Assembly (NCBI RefSeq): GCF_000264995.1
Contig: NW_006767448.1
Coordinates: forward strand, 611,960 to 675,959
Length of the DNA stretch: 64,000 nucleotides
Direction of reading: 5' to 3'
Origin: Punctularia strigosozonata HHB-11173 SS5
Taxonomy: Eukaryota; Basidiomycota; Agaricomycetes; Corticiales; Punctulariaceae
Position numbers and translations under genes: made by a program. This document shows positions 40,023 to 52,062 of the stretch, one piece after another (position 1 is the first letter of the stretch; each line of letters begins with the position of its first letter). The notes under the pieces were generated by a model, which did not search any database, was not told the origin of the DNA, and saw nothing but the letters and a program-made list of their open reading frames with translations.

Positions 40023-41300
40023 TCAGTCGAAGAAAGTACCGCCGTCTACGGTGATCTATAAGTTTGACGGTTAGCATGATTTACTACGATTGCAACATGC
40101 GAATAGGATCTTACGGTTTGACCTTCCGACAAGGCGAGGACCCATCAGCAACTCTTCAACATATAACTATGTTCGCGCTCTACTCACCCGTGATAAATCG
40201 CGCCTTCTCGGACGCCAAGAAAGAAACGAATCGCGCGATATCCTCTGGCGTGCCGTTCCTACGAAGGGCTGAGAAGGGCGCTAACTGCACGTACAAGCAA
40301 CGTCACATCGCGCTTTCCACATGCAAAGTCATATCAGTGAGTGTAGTGCTTACGGAGTCAAGCCATGCTCTCTGTTCCCCGCCGGTCGCCTCGACGACAC
40401 TGTCGGCTACCCGGTTTACTGTCAAGATCGTTCAGACACGGGACGTGGTCTCAACGAGCTCATGGCGTACGTAGAGGCGTAATCGTAGGCCCTGGTGCAT
40501 AGGCGTTCACAATGAGTCCGTGTTCCCCGTACTCTTGCGCTTCATGGGCGCACGAAATGGGTCAACGAGCACAAAAAACCGGGATTCCGAGAAGGACGGA
40601 TGCCTACCCGCTGCCTGTGTCAGCCCGCGAATCGCAAATTTCGTCGATCCGTACGCCCCCATACGCGGAGCGTTTTTCTTTCCTGCGGTCGAGCAAGCCC
40701 CTGCGGTGTTACAAAAAGTCAACGGGCAGCCATGGATTAGAGCGGTGCGCGGAGGCTCGCCTATGATGCAACCGCCTCGCCCCTGCTTGACCATTTGTCG
40801 AGCGGCGAGTTTGTAGCACAAGAAGGCTCCTCGAGCATTCACCGCGAAGGTGCGGTCCCAGTCCTGTACGGTTGCTGATGCGGCTCGATATTCTGAAGAC
40901 ATACTAACATGATCCCGGGCAAACGCTCACTGTCTTCGAGCAACTTCGGAAGTTCCACACCAGCGTTTGCGACCATCTGAGTCGCGTCGTCAGATGCTGT
41001 ATAGACGGCGTATCGTGATGAACAAATAACGAGGTAAAGACATACCACGTCCAAGCCACCGAAATGATCTACGGCTGAGTTTACGAGGTTGGACACGTCC
41101 CCTTCGACTGAAACGTCTCCGGTGACCATGATCGCCTTCCTTCCTGCGTCGGTGATTTCTCTGAGAACGGCATCCAGGGCTGTTTGGCTCGTAGACAAGT
41201 CGTTCAGTACGACATCAAACCCGTCCCCGGAGAGCTGTAGGGCAACAGCTTTCCCGATGCCGCTAGCGCTCCCCGTAACGATCGCGACGCGTGAAGACAT
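40023..41300 (-). CDS. Short-chain dehydrogenase/reductase, copy 2
   Basis: The start is the ATG at 41300 (MSSRVAIVTGSASGIGKAVA) and the stop TGA at 40023-40025. It carries the same blocks as the neighbour: TGSASGIG, DVVLNDLSTSQTALDAVL, TGDVSVEGDVSNLVNSAVDH, MVANAGVELPKLLEDS, VQDWDRTFAVNARGAFLCYK, STAGKKNAPRMGAYGSTKFA (catalytic Ser, Tyr, Lys), NAYAPGPTITPL and FITGQT joined to ITVDGGTFFD. Intron positions match copy 1, including the two introns around FITGQ. Together with 38438-39698 it is a head-to-tail tandem duplicate with clear divergence. Both copies appear active. Confidence 0.85.
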
Positions 41301-42061
41301 GGAAAGTCCGACAGCAAGATGGTTTTCGGAGTCGGTGCACTAGTCAGACCTTATGTACTGCCAGTAAACGTGAGAGTGATGTAAGCTGAATAAGTCAACA
41401 TGAGCGGTCGCGGAGCCGGGCGTGAACTTCAGTAGGTTAGCATCTGATTGCCAACGCAATCGCGTCCTTGGATACAATAACGGGGTCTTGAACGAGCAGT
41501 TATCATATCGGTCGGAATTGCGTCATGGTTGGCGGCTTCTCTAACCCGGTCGAATCGGGGCTGCGAGAGGGGCGCAAAGACGGGCCGCGGTCGACCAGTG
41601 TCTTGCACATCGCCGGTTACGGCGAGACTCGTACCGGATGCCGGAAGATCTACGACCTGCATTCCTCTTGCTTGGTTCCGGTTACGGAACGCGGGCAGCC
41701 GACACATAGCAGTCGAGCACACCGAACGAGATCCGGGCTGTGCATCTGTATTGTTGTATCACGCGGACGACGATGATACATACTGGAAAACGTCGTACAT
41801 AATTATCTCCATGTGACGATCTCCAACACTAGTAGAGTCGCACGTCGCAGGACAGAGTGGCAGTTGCAGATCCAGGGTGGCCCTGAGTGTCGGTCCATTG
41901 GTAGCGCCTGCATGATGGAACAGCAACGGCGCGGAAGGTACTCCAAAATCAGTCGATTGCCGTCGTAGAGGAGACCACAAGATGATCCCGATGCGAATCG
42001 AGGGCCTTGGGGCAGCCGGAAGCACCAACAGCGGGCGATGGAGGTGGTTGGTGGAAGGTCG
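41301..42061. other. Intergenic between SDR copy 2 and ORC5
   Basis: About 760 bp with short conflicting ORFs only. A TATA-like TACATAAGG (minus) lies about 55 bp upstream of the SDR start. Nothing else is seen. Confidence 0.4.
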
Positions 42062-43926
42062 TTACGCCGGATCCCACATGAGGTCATTCAGCGGCACACC
42101 TAGATCCCTAGCCAGCGTCATCGCGCTCTCGTACGATATGGCACTCTTGAACATGGGTGGTCCGTCAAGCTTGTCCACGGGAGACGTGCGATGGAGTAAG
42201 CGTATCGACGTCAGCTCCATGATCTGCACACAAGAGGAGATCAGAAACGGCGTCCTTCCATAACGATCCATGAGACTCCGGACTCACCGATGCGTAAACC
42301 CCTACACGCGAAATTTCCATCTCGGTGTATTCGCCGGGTACGGTGTACTGCGGCTTGTCCGGCCGAACGTCGGCATCGTACTCTTCAAGTAGAATTCCCA
42401 AGATAGCGAGCATGCGATCCAACGGGAACGGCGTCGGTCCCAAGAGGCGCTGCGGGATCTATCGTCGACTCGTCAGAGCAAAGTCTGAAGACATCGCATT
42501 TGCAGCACGATGTTACCTTCGCGGTCCCGGCCGTGGCCCGTGGCTTTCTGGTGCCACCGCCCTTGCGCTTCCTCCCCTTCCCCTCCGACACGCGCCCGAA
42601 CATGCGCATGTCCGTCTTCGCCGGATTCGTCGACGCCAGAAAGCTCGCGACGAGCAGGAACCGGCTCATACGCGGCAGCGCGCGCAGGCTCGCGCTCACG
42701 ACGTCCACCCTGTCGTCCGGCGCGTCGCGGGCCCGTTTGCTCGGGCTGCCGGGCCGCGACTTCGTGAGACTGCCTGGCTCGTGCGGGCGCGCGAGGAGGT
42801 CCGGGTCCGGCGCGTTGAGGATGGCCCAGGCGAGTGCGTCCGTGGTGCGCGGGTAGAGCGCCTCGAGCGCGGCGGTCAGCGAGGGCGTGAAGAGCCGCGT
42901 GAGCCGCATGCGCACGTCTTCGGAGGGCGCGGAGAGTTCGATGTTTTGTTCTGCATGGGCGTCTAGGATGGGTTGGACGAAGCCCGGCCAGCGCGCGGCC
43001 GAAATGTAGGTGAGTTCGTCTGGGTGCTGGGTGAAGGGCGCGCAGACGCTGTAGAGCGTCGAGACGAAGTGGGCATAAAGGGGTGCGAGGGCGGGGTGAT
43101 AGGCGTGCGCAGGGAGGGGCTCTGTCGCGGAGGAATTTGAGGAGGCGAAAGCGGAGGATACGGAGGTGAAAGTGGATGTTAGACGTTGGAGAACAGCTGC
43201 GAGCGGCGATCAGGAGTCGAGGTGACGATGAGGGTAACACGTGGTCCGTACCTTGTTTGCCAAGTTGTTCAATGGAGACGTAGAAGGGATCCGGAGCGAC
43301 GCCTAGCGATGGTTTGAGATCCTGCCAATGGTTCTCCGAGATGAAGATGACCGTAACGTCAATCTGCGCCTATGACCTCTTTCAGTTTGACCGGTCAACG
43401 CGCATATAGTCAGGCATACCAGTTCAGCCAGCTGCGTGAGCGGCGCGATCACGTCCGGCATCGTCTCCTTCAGCCTCTCCGCCCGTTCGACCGCGACCAC
43501 CATCCTTATCGCCGCTCCGGACGCTTGCTTAGAAAGGTGACGATGGACGGCTTTGATCCCGTGCGTGAACGCGTCGAAGTTTTCGTTCCATCTCTCCACG
43601 TCCGACATCCAGTTCGCGCACCCTGAGTCCCACGTCGGCGTGTGACCCGCCAACGCGTTGATGACCGTGTCATAGAGGAGCCTGGTCGTGAAACACGCGA
43701 CGGCGTTGACTTGCGCGTATGCGATGCGTTCCGGCGCTTGGGCCTGAGACAGCAAACTCAACAGAGACTTCATCGCGGCGCATGTAAGCCGAGGCGTCGC
43801 GGGATCGTGTACGCAGATGAACGGCGGCGGGTACGTGGTGAGAAGTGTGTGCAAATGGTTGAGCATTAGTTCATGTCCTGGGTGAGCAGCGCAGAGTGCT
43901 GGAAGTCGGTCGTTCGCGTCGTCCAT
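42062..43926 (-). CDS. ORC5: Origin recognition complex subunit 5
   Basis: The ATG at 43926 opens MDDANDRLPALCAAHPGHEL, followed by LLTTYPPPFICVHDPATPRL, which is the AAA+ N-terminal region with a degenerate Walker A. Then come AIRMVVAVERAERLKETMPD, VTVIFISENHWQDLKPSLGV (Walker B/sensor area) and DPFYVSIEQLGKQ. The second half has RLTRLFTPSLTAALEALYPR, LRALPRMSRFLLVASFLAST and NPAKTDMRMFGRVSEGKGRK. After introns it continues with PFPLDRMLAILGILLEEYDA and ends SYESAMTLARDLGVPLNDLM-WDPA, a characteristic Orc5 C-terminus. The stop is at 42062. Part of the six-subunit complex that marks replication origins in the nucleus. Full length (about 520 residues) and unbroken. Confidence 0.92.
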
Positions 43927-44405
43927 TATGATGGTGGTAGAAAGTCGGGAGAAAGCTCGACATTGACTTGGTGGGTGACAGTTGAATTTGTGGTAAACGC
44001 AAAGCTAGACATCACGCAAAAGCGTGGTGACCGATGTGGCCAAGCCTCATCTCGACCACGACATTATAGTTACGGGTGCGAAATGAACACAGAGAAGACA
44101 TTTTATTCTTCCACTTGCTGCATACTGTTATCGACAGCCTCATTTCCTTCCGTCTCCATATTTTTGGTCTTGTCCTTCCTTCTGATACTTGCCTTTGAAA
44201 AGATCCTGGACCCACTACGCCATGTACTTGTTGACACAGCTCACAGGGAACCAGCGCTGCGCTGCCAGCTCGTAATGCCTAACCGTCCCAATGCATGGAT
44301 TCTTGTTATATAGGCACAGGCTATGGGGTACGCATAGAATTAATGCTCGAACGGTGACGCTGTTCTGCTCAAGCACTGGTGCTCAAACTTGCATTAGCCG
44401 AACTA
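43927..44405. other. Upstream of ORC5, downstream of an F-box gene
   Basis: About 480 bp, no gene seen. It should carry the ORC5 promoter on the minus strand. Confidence 0.4.
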
Positions 44406-45665
44406 TCAAATATCTGCACCGGTCTCTCGCTTTGCGCACAAAATGCCCCTCTCCGCAGACATAGGAAGAAGATTCCACAGGAGCTCATCAAGTTCTTTCT
44501 GTTTCGAGAAACACCCCCAACGACGCGTCGATAGTATAGCGAGGTGCTTCAAGGTCGGGTACCGGATTTTGGAGGAAAGCACCTCGTCGACCGCCGCCCA
44601 GTCGAATCCTGGCCAGAGCGATCCGGGCGAGTCAACAACAAAGCTGTCTGAGATGCGCAGGTGAACGGTTGAAAGCTTTTCGGAGTTGACCGCGAGGAGG
44701 AAGCGAGTTGCCCATCGCCCATCCCCCTCCGCTTCGCCCGGCTCGATCTCGTCGGCCAACGCACGCAACGTGACCCACTCCAACGCGAGGCCGCATCTCC
44801 AGGAAGCGTCATCATCATACAGCGCTATAGGCGATGGTCAGTGAGCAAAGATGCGAAAGGAGTGAGGGACCTTCGCACCGCCAATCTCATCCGGATTCAG
44901 AGCCCAGTACACCCCCAACGTCAACTTCTTGAGGCCTTTGCTCGGATGCATGAGCGCGTGGAAAAGCCGGAGATCGACCCAGTCCTTTATTTCCATGTCG
45001 AGGTGATCCACGCTCTTGATCATGGACGCTATCACTACATCCTCGGGTTCGTCTAGGCAGTAATCAAAAAGGTCCAGATCCGAGAAGGACCAAGACGCCG
45101 AGTCCAGGTTTGAGAGCGCTTTCACCGGACATTCCAGAAAGCTGACGTCTTCTAGGTAAAGTGCACCGCCCTGCGGCATGGAATCTACGATTCGACGAAG
45201 AGCGCCGTGAGACGGCAGGGTGCAGCCGCAGATTTGCAGTGTCCTAAGTGACGGAAGCGTGGAGGGTAGGCACGAGGAGAAATCCCATGCGTCAGACATG
45301 ATGTGCCAGAGGTTGAGACGTGTCAGTCCATGGAATGACGCCATTATGAACTGTAGGGGATCGCGGCAGGTTGAGACAGGGAAGGCCTCCCTGTACTCCT
45401 GGATTGTGAACTCCTTGGTGTACTTCGCGAGGTGCGGTGAGTTGAGTAATGTAGCATGTAGCCGGAGGACAGTGTCATAGGTGACTACGATAGAGGAAAA
45501 GATATGTTTCTGGCTCCGACCGCTCGTTGCCCTGCAAGCGAGAGAAAGGGCTCGCAATGAGTCTTCCCCAGGTGAGTCGACGTCATAAGTCGTGTCTTCA
45601 TTTTGCGCCACTGCATCCACGATTAGGTCGAGAATCTCCTGGGGAAAGCGGCGAACGAGGAACAT
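44406..45665 (-). CDS. F-box/LRR-like protein
   Basis: The ATG at 45665 opens MFLVRRFPQEILDLIVDAVA, a clear F-box start. LRALSLACRATSGRSQKHIF follows. LRR-like segments are LTRLNLWHIMSDAWDFSSCL, LPSLRTLQICGCTLPSHGAL and ALYLEDVSFLECPVKALSNL. The family block is HLDMEIKDWVDLRLFHALMH, then PSKGLKKLTLGVYWALNPDE. An intron at about 44822-44877 (phase 1) links DEIG to ALYDDDASWRCGLALEW. The C-terminus has FDWAAVDEVLSSKIRYPTLK and a stop at 44406. About 400 residues. Same family as 24456-25719, on the opposite strand, 19 kb away. Confidence 0.82.
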
Positions 45666-46395
45666 CGCGTCGAGAGAAAGAAGCGCGTTGAGGAGTTGAT
45701 TGCAATCCCATATCCCAGCCTTTTAAGCATTTGTGCTAGACCAAATCGCCAGAAACGGCCACAGGTGCGTTGCTTGATGGCCGGTGGCCTTTTAACCCGT
45801 GCATTGTGAACAATGATCGGCCAGCGAGCTCCCGAAAGAAGTGCATGCTCGAGCGGCACGAGCATTATGTAGTATGTCGGTATTTCGGCGAAGACTTCGC
45901 AATTGACCTCCTCGGTGCTGCTGTTGTTGCTAGAACATCATCTACAGCCCTGGAATGTGGAGGTAATTCTTCGTCTCGATAGCCTTGAGTCCGAGAATCA
46001 TTAGAACACACGGCGACAAGAATTTGCATTGTCCTGGGCCATGAGACACTGCCACCCCGGCCATTGCAAGACAATGAGAGCAAGGCGTAGACGATGAGTA
46101 CATTGTCGGAGCGCAGAACTTCACACCGAGGGGCTCCCTTACGTTTTCTGGCCTGTGGGATGCGAACTCACAGAAAGGATACAGGGGACCTGGATCGCGT
46201 ACCATGCGATGTTCGACTCCTCAACTTATCCGGTCCTTCCGCAGCTTTCATATTTCTCGACCACAATCGTTACCGAGCCGCCCTTGGGGGCAGATGCAAA
46301 GGGATGATATCGAACGAGTCAAAACATACGTACATGCATATACGGTTAATCATGACGCTTGTTTTATCGGAGCTGGCAAGAAAGCGCTATTTCAT
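45666..46395. other. Intergenic, no gene seen
   Basis: About 730 bp between the F-box gene and the oxygenase gene, both on the minus strand. Only short ORFs are present. Confidence 0.4.
45721..45726 (-). promoter_or_regulatory. TATA-like box of the minus F-box gene
   Basis: TTAAAA (minus), about 57 bp upstream of the ATG at 45665. This is the same spacing as in the plus-strand paralogues. Confidence 0.35.
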
Positions 46396-47731
46396 TTAAC
46401 TTTTCTCTGGACGATGTTCCATACCGCGACTAGCTTTCCAGGTTTCGGGGCCCTGTGAGAATCGCTTAAGTGATAGCCAGCGGTAGGTACCCACGTGAGG
46501 CTCACCAGGTAATTTTTGGCGCGTTGGTTCTTGGCTCGACGGATGAACCATTCCTGAGCCGTAGTCGATCCTGCGTACTTCACCTTGTCGGACTCCGACA
46601 TCCTCGCCACCGAGGCTGCGATGAGCGGGCTCTCTTCAGCGAAGGCGCGCAGAGGAACGGAGTCGCCTGGGCGGGTGAAATACACGAGAGACCAGCGTTC
46701 GAGCCCGCTTTGCTCTCCTGGAGGTGGTCTTCTCGGTGAACACGTTGTCAATATTCGTTGGCGCAAGACTAAATACCGAGGCTTACACGACACGATGCAT
46801 GATGGAGGGTAGAGTACCGCCGCTTATCATTGTCAAGGCATCGCCGATGTTGCAGATGGCATGTCCAGGGAGCGGCTGCGAGGAGACGTCGATGCGAGTA
46901 TGACGGTCGCTGAAGAGCTGTCTTACCTTCACGTATTGCCACGAATCGGTGCCGGGGGCGAGAATCTGTAATCCCCCAAGCCGGTTGTGCAAAATCGTAA
47001 GAGATCCAAAGTCCGTGTGGCCTCCCAACGCGACGCGGCTGGGCTCTGTACGAGCTGCGACCTTGGTACACCTTGCCTCGGAGCCACTTGGGGCTTCCAA
47101 CTTGTGCTGGCTCTCCAGCGTACCGTCCGGGAGACCCAGCTTCTGGCCAAAGATGCGCAGCAACGTCTCGTTGATGGCGGTGGACTTGAGGACAAACGGT
47201 TTCAGGACGTCCTCCATGCAGGCATTAACAGTACCGGGATAGGACTTGCGGGCGACAGCCGGGTATGAGAGTACGTCGTCTTTTGCGATAGTGAGGTACT
47301 CAATGGCGTCCATGTTGCCGTATTCATCGGTCACATTGCCTCCCGCAGGTTTATACCTGGGTGCGTGTTGATTAGCCAAAAGTGGGCGTACGTGTCGTCA
47401 AGGGAAACAAGGAAGCTGACCCATGTGACAATCCAGAGTCACCCCGCTCGAACTTCATCTTCTCTTCGAGAGGCAGATTGATCGTTCTCTTCCCCATCTC
47501 GAACATCCCGTCGACTTCAAGGTCGGTGCCGTGATTCTTCATGCTGCAGGGGTGAATCATATTAGATCAAATTGAGATGTGTCCATTGACAGTCACTCAC
47601 TACCAAACGCCTAACGAGGTCGCCGCTTTCCAAAGATCATCTACTTCCTTCTCGTCTCCGGCAACAAGGCACTCGTAGTCGACAACTGCGAGCGGATAGG
47701 TGGGCACATCTTGCGGGAAAGGCGGGAGCAT
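46396..47731 (-). CDS. 2-oxoglutarate/Fe(II) oxygenase, isopenicillin-N-synthase type
   Basis: The ATG at 47731 opens MLPPFPQDVPTYPLAVVDYE. DIOX_N region: DDLWKAATSLGV, MKNHGTDLEVDGMFEMGKRT, LPLEEKMKFERGDSGLSHG. Catalytic half: ALGGHTDFGSLTILHNRLGG gives the iron-binding His-x-Asp, then LQILAPGTDSWQYVKV and SGGTLPSIMHRVV with the distal His, and ERWSLVYFTRPGDSVPLRAF with the Arg that binds 2-oxoglutarate. The last exon, joined after KNYL, ends GPETWKASRGMEHRPEKS with a stop at 46396. Four introns. The family does oxidative steps in secondary metabolism or hormone breakdown. The substrate is unknown and no biosynthetic cluster surrounds it. Confidence 0.85.
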
Positions 47732-48504
47732 CGTCGTATAGCAGCGTATGAGTACGGAGAGCCATGTTATATATGCAATCAAGGAGAAGCACTGTGGATA
47801 CCGTTAATTCTGGCAGTGTGGGTACTGGACAGGAAGCACACGCAGCCAAACCTAAATGCAGCCACACAGTCGTACTGTCAACCGAGCTGGATTGGAATCA
47901 TAAGAAGCAATAAACATAACGCTGCTTTCAAAGTAGTGCAACCGCGGTAACGAGATCAGCGGTCAACCTCGAAGGATCGACGATGGTAAGGCGAGAGCTG
48001 TAGGGTAAGACACGGTATATCACGTAATCGAGACCCCAATGCCGGCGGCGGCAGAGTCGGCGACGGATCGGCGTACTCTGAATTGGCAGCTATCTCTTCG
48101 CTCATCCTCAGAGGATTTGTGAGTACCAGCGGGATGGAAAGACGCGGCCGTATGCTGATTTAGATTACACCTTTTCTCAGACTGCAGTTCGAGGCATCTC
48201 ATCCCGCTCACGGTGATTCGACCGACCAAGGGCACTTGGCTCAGAAAATCGAAGACGGATTTCTGGTCACCGCAGGCATAGAAATAGCAGATCATCGTAG
48301 ATTGCTTTGCAGCCCAAACCATCCCGACGGATCTCTTGTATGGAAGGTTACTAATGCAATATCCCGGCAGGATCTCAGTCTTTTGTGGATATCATATACA
48401 ACATTGCCGGTCCTCTACTAACGCAGAAAGCTCATCACTCCATTTCCAAAGAGACGCACACCATGTGCCAGTATGGTGCACTGTGGAACGTTCGCTGAGA
48501 GTCT
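47732..48504. other. Intergenic, no gene seen
   Basis: About 770 bp. It contains the oxygenase promoter at its left end. ORFs here are short and conflicting. Confidence 0.4.
47767..47774 (-). promoter_or_regulatory. TATA box of the oxygenase gene
   Basis: ATATATAA on the minus strand, about 36 bp upstream of the ATG at 47731. Confidence 0.45.
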
Positions 48505-50013
48505 TCATGTAGCGTGCGCCAACGCCCAATGATTGATGACCGCGCGCTCCGTACGAAACGCCTTTCCGCATGCCTTACATTCCGGGGCGAGCACCTGATG
48601 TTGATCTTCGATGTGAGTCTGCAGGTACCTCGCGCTCGAGAAGTCGCGGAAGTTCTTGCAACCGTGCGGGCATTTCAAGGAAGGCCTGTTCGCGATGATG
48701 TGGTGTCGGAGATGGATTTGTGCAGCCGTCACGCCAGTTGCGCGGAATGCACAATCGCGCCAAGCGCAAGCTATGCTCGCCTCGTCCGCCGACTTGATGT
48801 ACGCGGACCACTCGCTTGGGGCGGGAAGGCATGTCGATGGAGCGCGAGCACGCGAAGATGTGTGAGAACGAGAGCGTGAGATCGATGAACATTGCTGGCG
48901 TCCCTCAATACCGGAAGGGAAGGACTTGACTGATTGGGCTGAGATATCATGGCGTACGACACAGTTGTTCAATTGCCGGATCGTATCTTGCGTTGCGGGA
49001 ATAAAAGCCTGCGAATGAGCGCGAAGGTGCTGATTATCTCGTATGGAGGTTGGGTCGAAGTGTAGAAACTGGGGTGTTTCGAAGTTCGATGGCGCGGAGG
49101 GTGCCTGCTCTCGACATTCATGTTGATGATCTTGAACTTTCGATCCTTGGTCAACGCACGAAATTGAGCCATTCGACGAAGGTCCTGAAACATTAACAAG
49201 GGGCATGCCCGACGGTTCTTGCATAGTCAGATTTTGTAGGCCTTGGTGCTCCGATCGTTGAACCCTGATATCAGTCGGCCACGCGAAGTCGTCGAACGAC
49301 TTTGCAGACATGCTTGAAGACACGTACTCCAGGCCCTCGTGGGCGAGCGGGGAGTGAGACGGGTCCAGCGCATAAGGGAGTAGAGACTCCGAAGCTTGAA
49401 TGCCACCGACTGCCTTAGTCTCGACGGACATCTGGAGGTAAGAGGGCACGTGTTCCTCCAGGTGTTGCCTTATCGGATCGCTATATGGCAACACTTCGGG
49501 CGGCCCTTGAAACAGGACTTCCTCGGGATAGATGATCGTCTTGGATCCCCACAAAGAGAATGGCCTGTCCCCGAGCGCGTCCAGGGCCGAAAAGTCGAGC
49601 GGGGAGCGTGGCGGGATGCGAGGTGGAAGCGGCGGAGGCTCTTCCCATCCATCGGACAGCTGCACACCTGGCCTAGGCTTCCAAAAGTCCGAAACAAAAG
49701 AGGAAATGGCTTGCGCGTATTCGAGCGAGGTAAGTTCGGCCAGCGATGGAGGAGGAAGTTCGTCAGAAGGAGATGGTGGTGTGATTGATCGCTTGGGAGG
49801 CTGAGCCCACTCCGCGGAGGGAGGTGGTCTGGTGTACGTGGGGACGAACACCGTAGGCCCGACGATTTGACGAGGAGCCCTCGAGTCGTAGTTCGGACCT
49901 GCCCGGACGTTCGGGTCGGAAGACTGTGCGATCGATGAACGCGAGGAGAGACCTCTGGATGGAAAGACAATGAGATGGTGTTCACGTCGAAAGAAATCAG
50001 TGGACGTACCCAT
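48505..50013 (-). CDS. C2H2 zinc-finger protein, putative transcription factor
   Basis: A long open minus frame stops at 48505. The first in-frame ATG is at 50013 (MGTSTDFFRREHHLIVFPSR). The first 380 residues are Pro/Ser-rich and acidic, without domains. The C-terminal 110 residues hold three fingers: CAWRDCAF...HLRHH, CPHGCKNF...HIEDQH and CKACGKAFRTERAVINHWAL-AH. Fungal regulators often carry fingers at the C-terminus like this. The start is uncertain: a GTACGT donor sits directly after this ATG with an AG about 55 bp on. The true first exon may therefore lie upstream within 50010-50470, where a minus ORF (MNDTNLPRLKHETKRSFVGT) exists. Confidence 0.75.
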   Translation of the reverse strand: MGTSTDFFRREHHLIVFPSRGLSSRSSIAQSSDPNVRAGPNYDSRAPRQIVGPTVFVPTYTRPPPSAEWAQPPKRSITPPSPSDELPPPSLAELTSLEYAQAISSFVSDFWKPRPGVQLSDGWEEPPPLPPRIPPRSPLDFSALDALGDRPFSLWGSKTIIYPEEVLFQGPPEVLPYSDPIRQHLEEHVPSYLQMSVETKAVGGIQASESLLPYALDPSHSPLAHEGLEYVSSSMSAKSFDDFAWPTDIRVQRSEHQGLQNLTMQEPSGMPLVNVSGPSSNGSISCVDQGSKVQDHQHECREQAPSAPSNFETPQFLHFDPTSIRDNQHLRAHSQAFIPATQDTIRQLNNCVVRHDISAQSVKSFPSGIEGRQQCSSISRSRSHTSSRARAPSTCLPAPSEWSAYIKSADEASIACAWRDCAFRATGVTAAQIHLRHHIIANRPSLKCPHGCKNFRDFSSARYLQTHIEDQHQVLAPECKACGKAFRTERAVINHWALAHAT

Positions 50014-50900
50014 ACGGACAGCCAAAACGGGATACCAGCAGCCCGGTCTGCGTTTCCTGCTCTACGGCGCGGTGATCCCTTTGCCTCGGGAAAGCGCTAT
50101 CAACGATGAGTCAGAAGGCTTATGTGGGGGAGCACTGAACGCATTCATACCGGAAATTGGTGGGAAAGGGTGTATTGATATCCTTGGATTGCCGGAGGAC
50201 GGTCGGTCTCGCAGCGACCGCGGGGCCAAACACCAGATGTGCTCCAGGTGGCTCAAACGAGGCACGTACTAATCCTCCCGAATCAATTGAGTAGTCACTG
50301 GATGTGAATGTTAGTATGAACCGCGCGATGAACGGTGTGTATGACGCACCTGTGGCGGGCCATGTTCGCAAACAGTCAACAAAGAAGGCTTGTAGAAGGC
50401 GCGTTCCAACGAACGACCGCTTCGTTTCGTGCTTTAGACGAGGCAGGTTAGTGTCGTTCAACCGCTGAAGTATGCCTGGAGTGGGTGGGGCTCACGAGTG
50501 AGTGAAGCACATCACCGGACGGGCCATTACTTGTACCCGCCGGTCTTTGTGGCCCTCGCAAAGCCAAAGAAGGTGGCCCAGTACGACTGCTCTGGAAAGT
50601 CATTGTTGTAAGGGACTTTTTGAGACTCCCGGGAGGCGTGACATAGACGATGAACAAAGTTGCGGCTAAGTAAAGATGGTGGATATGGTGCAACACTGCA
50701 ACTGCAAGGTGCGACAGCGACGTTTACGCTCGCACGGACATTTCTCCTGACCCGCGTCGGTAGATGCCGTCGGCCGGCAACAGGTGGCTAGCCAACAGCG
50801 GCGCGTGAGTCGCCACTCGACTTCGACCTTCGCCTTGCAGAACGCCGTATGTCGAAACCATCACTTACTCGATGAAATAGCATCGCTTACTCTCCTAGAT
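50014..50900. other. Divergent intergenic region, possible 5' exon of the zinc-finger gene
   Basis: About 890 bp. A minus ORF at 50120-50461 and another at 50448-50696 might contribute upstream exons, but neither can be joined with confidence. Confidence 0.35.
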
Positions 50901-52062
50901 ATGCCCCGCCGTTTTCCTCAAGAAATATTAGAACTCATCATCGATGAGATCTCGCACGGCGCTACCCTCAAAGCAACGTCGCTCGTTTGCAGATCAACCC
51001 TGGATCGTAGCCGATGTCGCCTTTTCATGATTGTGGATCTCGAAGATACCCCACGGAGCTTCCTGGAAACCCGGATTTCGGGTATTTTGAACAGTCCAAA
51101 CCGTCTGCAAACCATGATCCGCACATTAACCATCTCATTCAACGTGCCTCACCTCGTGGAGTTGCTCGTCGGGTGTACTGCTCTGCATACGCTTGTTTGC
51201 TGCGATCTGGAGTTCCTGTCCCCGTATATTCCAATCCCGGTCATTCCGCATCTGAAATCGTTACAACTGAAGCATTGTTGGTTCAGCTCCCCCGAGTCAT
51301 TCCATGCCCTGCTCCAGGCTTTCCCAGCATTGACAACGCTCGTTCTAGAGTCTTCCAACTTTGAAGCTTCACACTGGGTGCAAGGTTTCAAGAAGCTTAA
51401 TCTCGAGCTTCGTTTCTTGAATATTGATAACACCATCAAGTATGTGGACGATTACCGTTTCCTCGATATTCTCGATTTTACGAAACTCCGACATCTCCGA
51501 CTCGCAGACTACAAAACCGCCGATGCCCTTCCGCTGTTGGGACGGGTTCTTCTGGAGGCTTCTGAATGCTTGGAATCTGTAGCCTTCAAATGTCATTCGG
51601 GTGTTTACGGCGAGGTCTCGAGTATGTGATGCATATTCCGTTTAGGTCTCATCCATATTGACTTCATGGACAGATATTCTCCGCCGATGTCTCGCATATC
51701 CTGTGAAAGGGGCTTTGAAGAAGGTAGCCATTCACGGGCATTTGAGGGATATGCCCATGATGATTGCATCGCTTCGTGCCCCATTCATTGAGCACCTTGA
51801 GCTGGCGAGTGTGACCGCTATCGGCACTAGCTCATCGACGTGGGAGGATCTTGACTGCATGCTGTCCTCCCTATCACAGCTACCTGCGCTGCAAGAGGTA
51901 GCTCTCGTCGATTTCTCCCGCGCGTCACTAGACAAGGGGTCTATGACGCATGACTACAGAACGTATCGGCGCCTTCCGAGGACTCTGGACAGAGGTGTTC
52001 TCCGTCTACCACCAGGATATAACGAATATGTCAGTTCACGTGGCACAATTGCTTGTAGTTGA
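50901..52062 (+). CDS. F-box protein with LRR-like body, divergent family member
   Basis: The ATG at 50901 opens MPRRFPQEILELIIDEISHG, a clear F-box, with LKATSLVCRSTLDRSRCRLF next. LRR-like segments are LVELLVGCTALHTLVCCDLE, IPHLKSLQLKHCWFSSPESF, LTTLVLESSNFEASHWVQGF and KLRHLRLADYKTADALPLLG. An intron at about 51621-51673 (phase 1) joins EVS to NILRRCLAYPVKGALKK. The C-terminus has MIASLRAPFIEHLELASVTA and LPALQEVALVDFSRASLDKG. The stop is at 52060-52062. It lacks the DW-D--L--AL--P-KG block of the other local F-box genes, so it is a more distant relative. Confidence 0.78.

Noticed and set aside
46392-46470. Unspliced C-terminus for the oxygenase (VSLTWVPTAGYHLSD...)
   Set aside because: Splicing a 42-bp intron gives the family-typical end GPETWKASRGMEH, so the unspliced reading was dropped.
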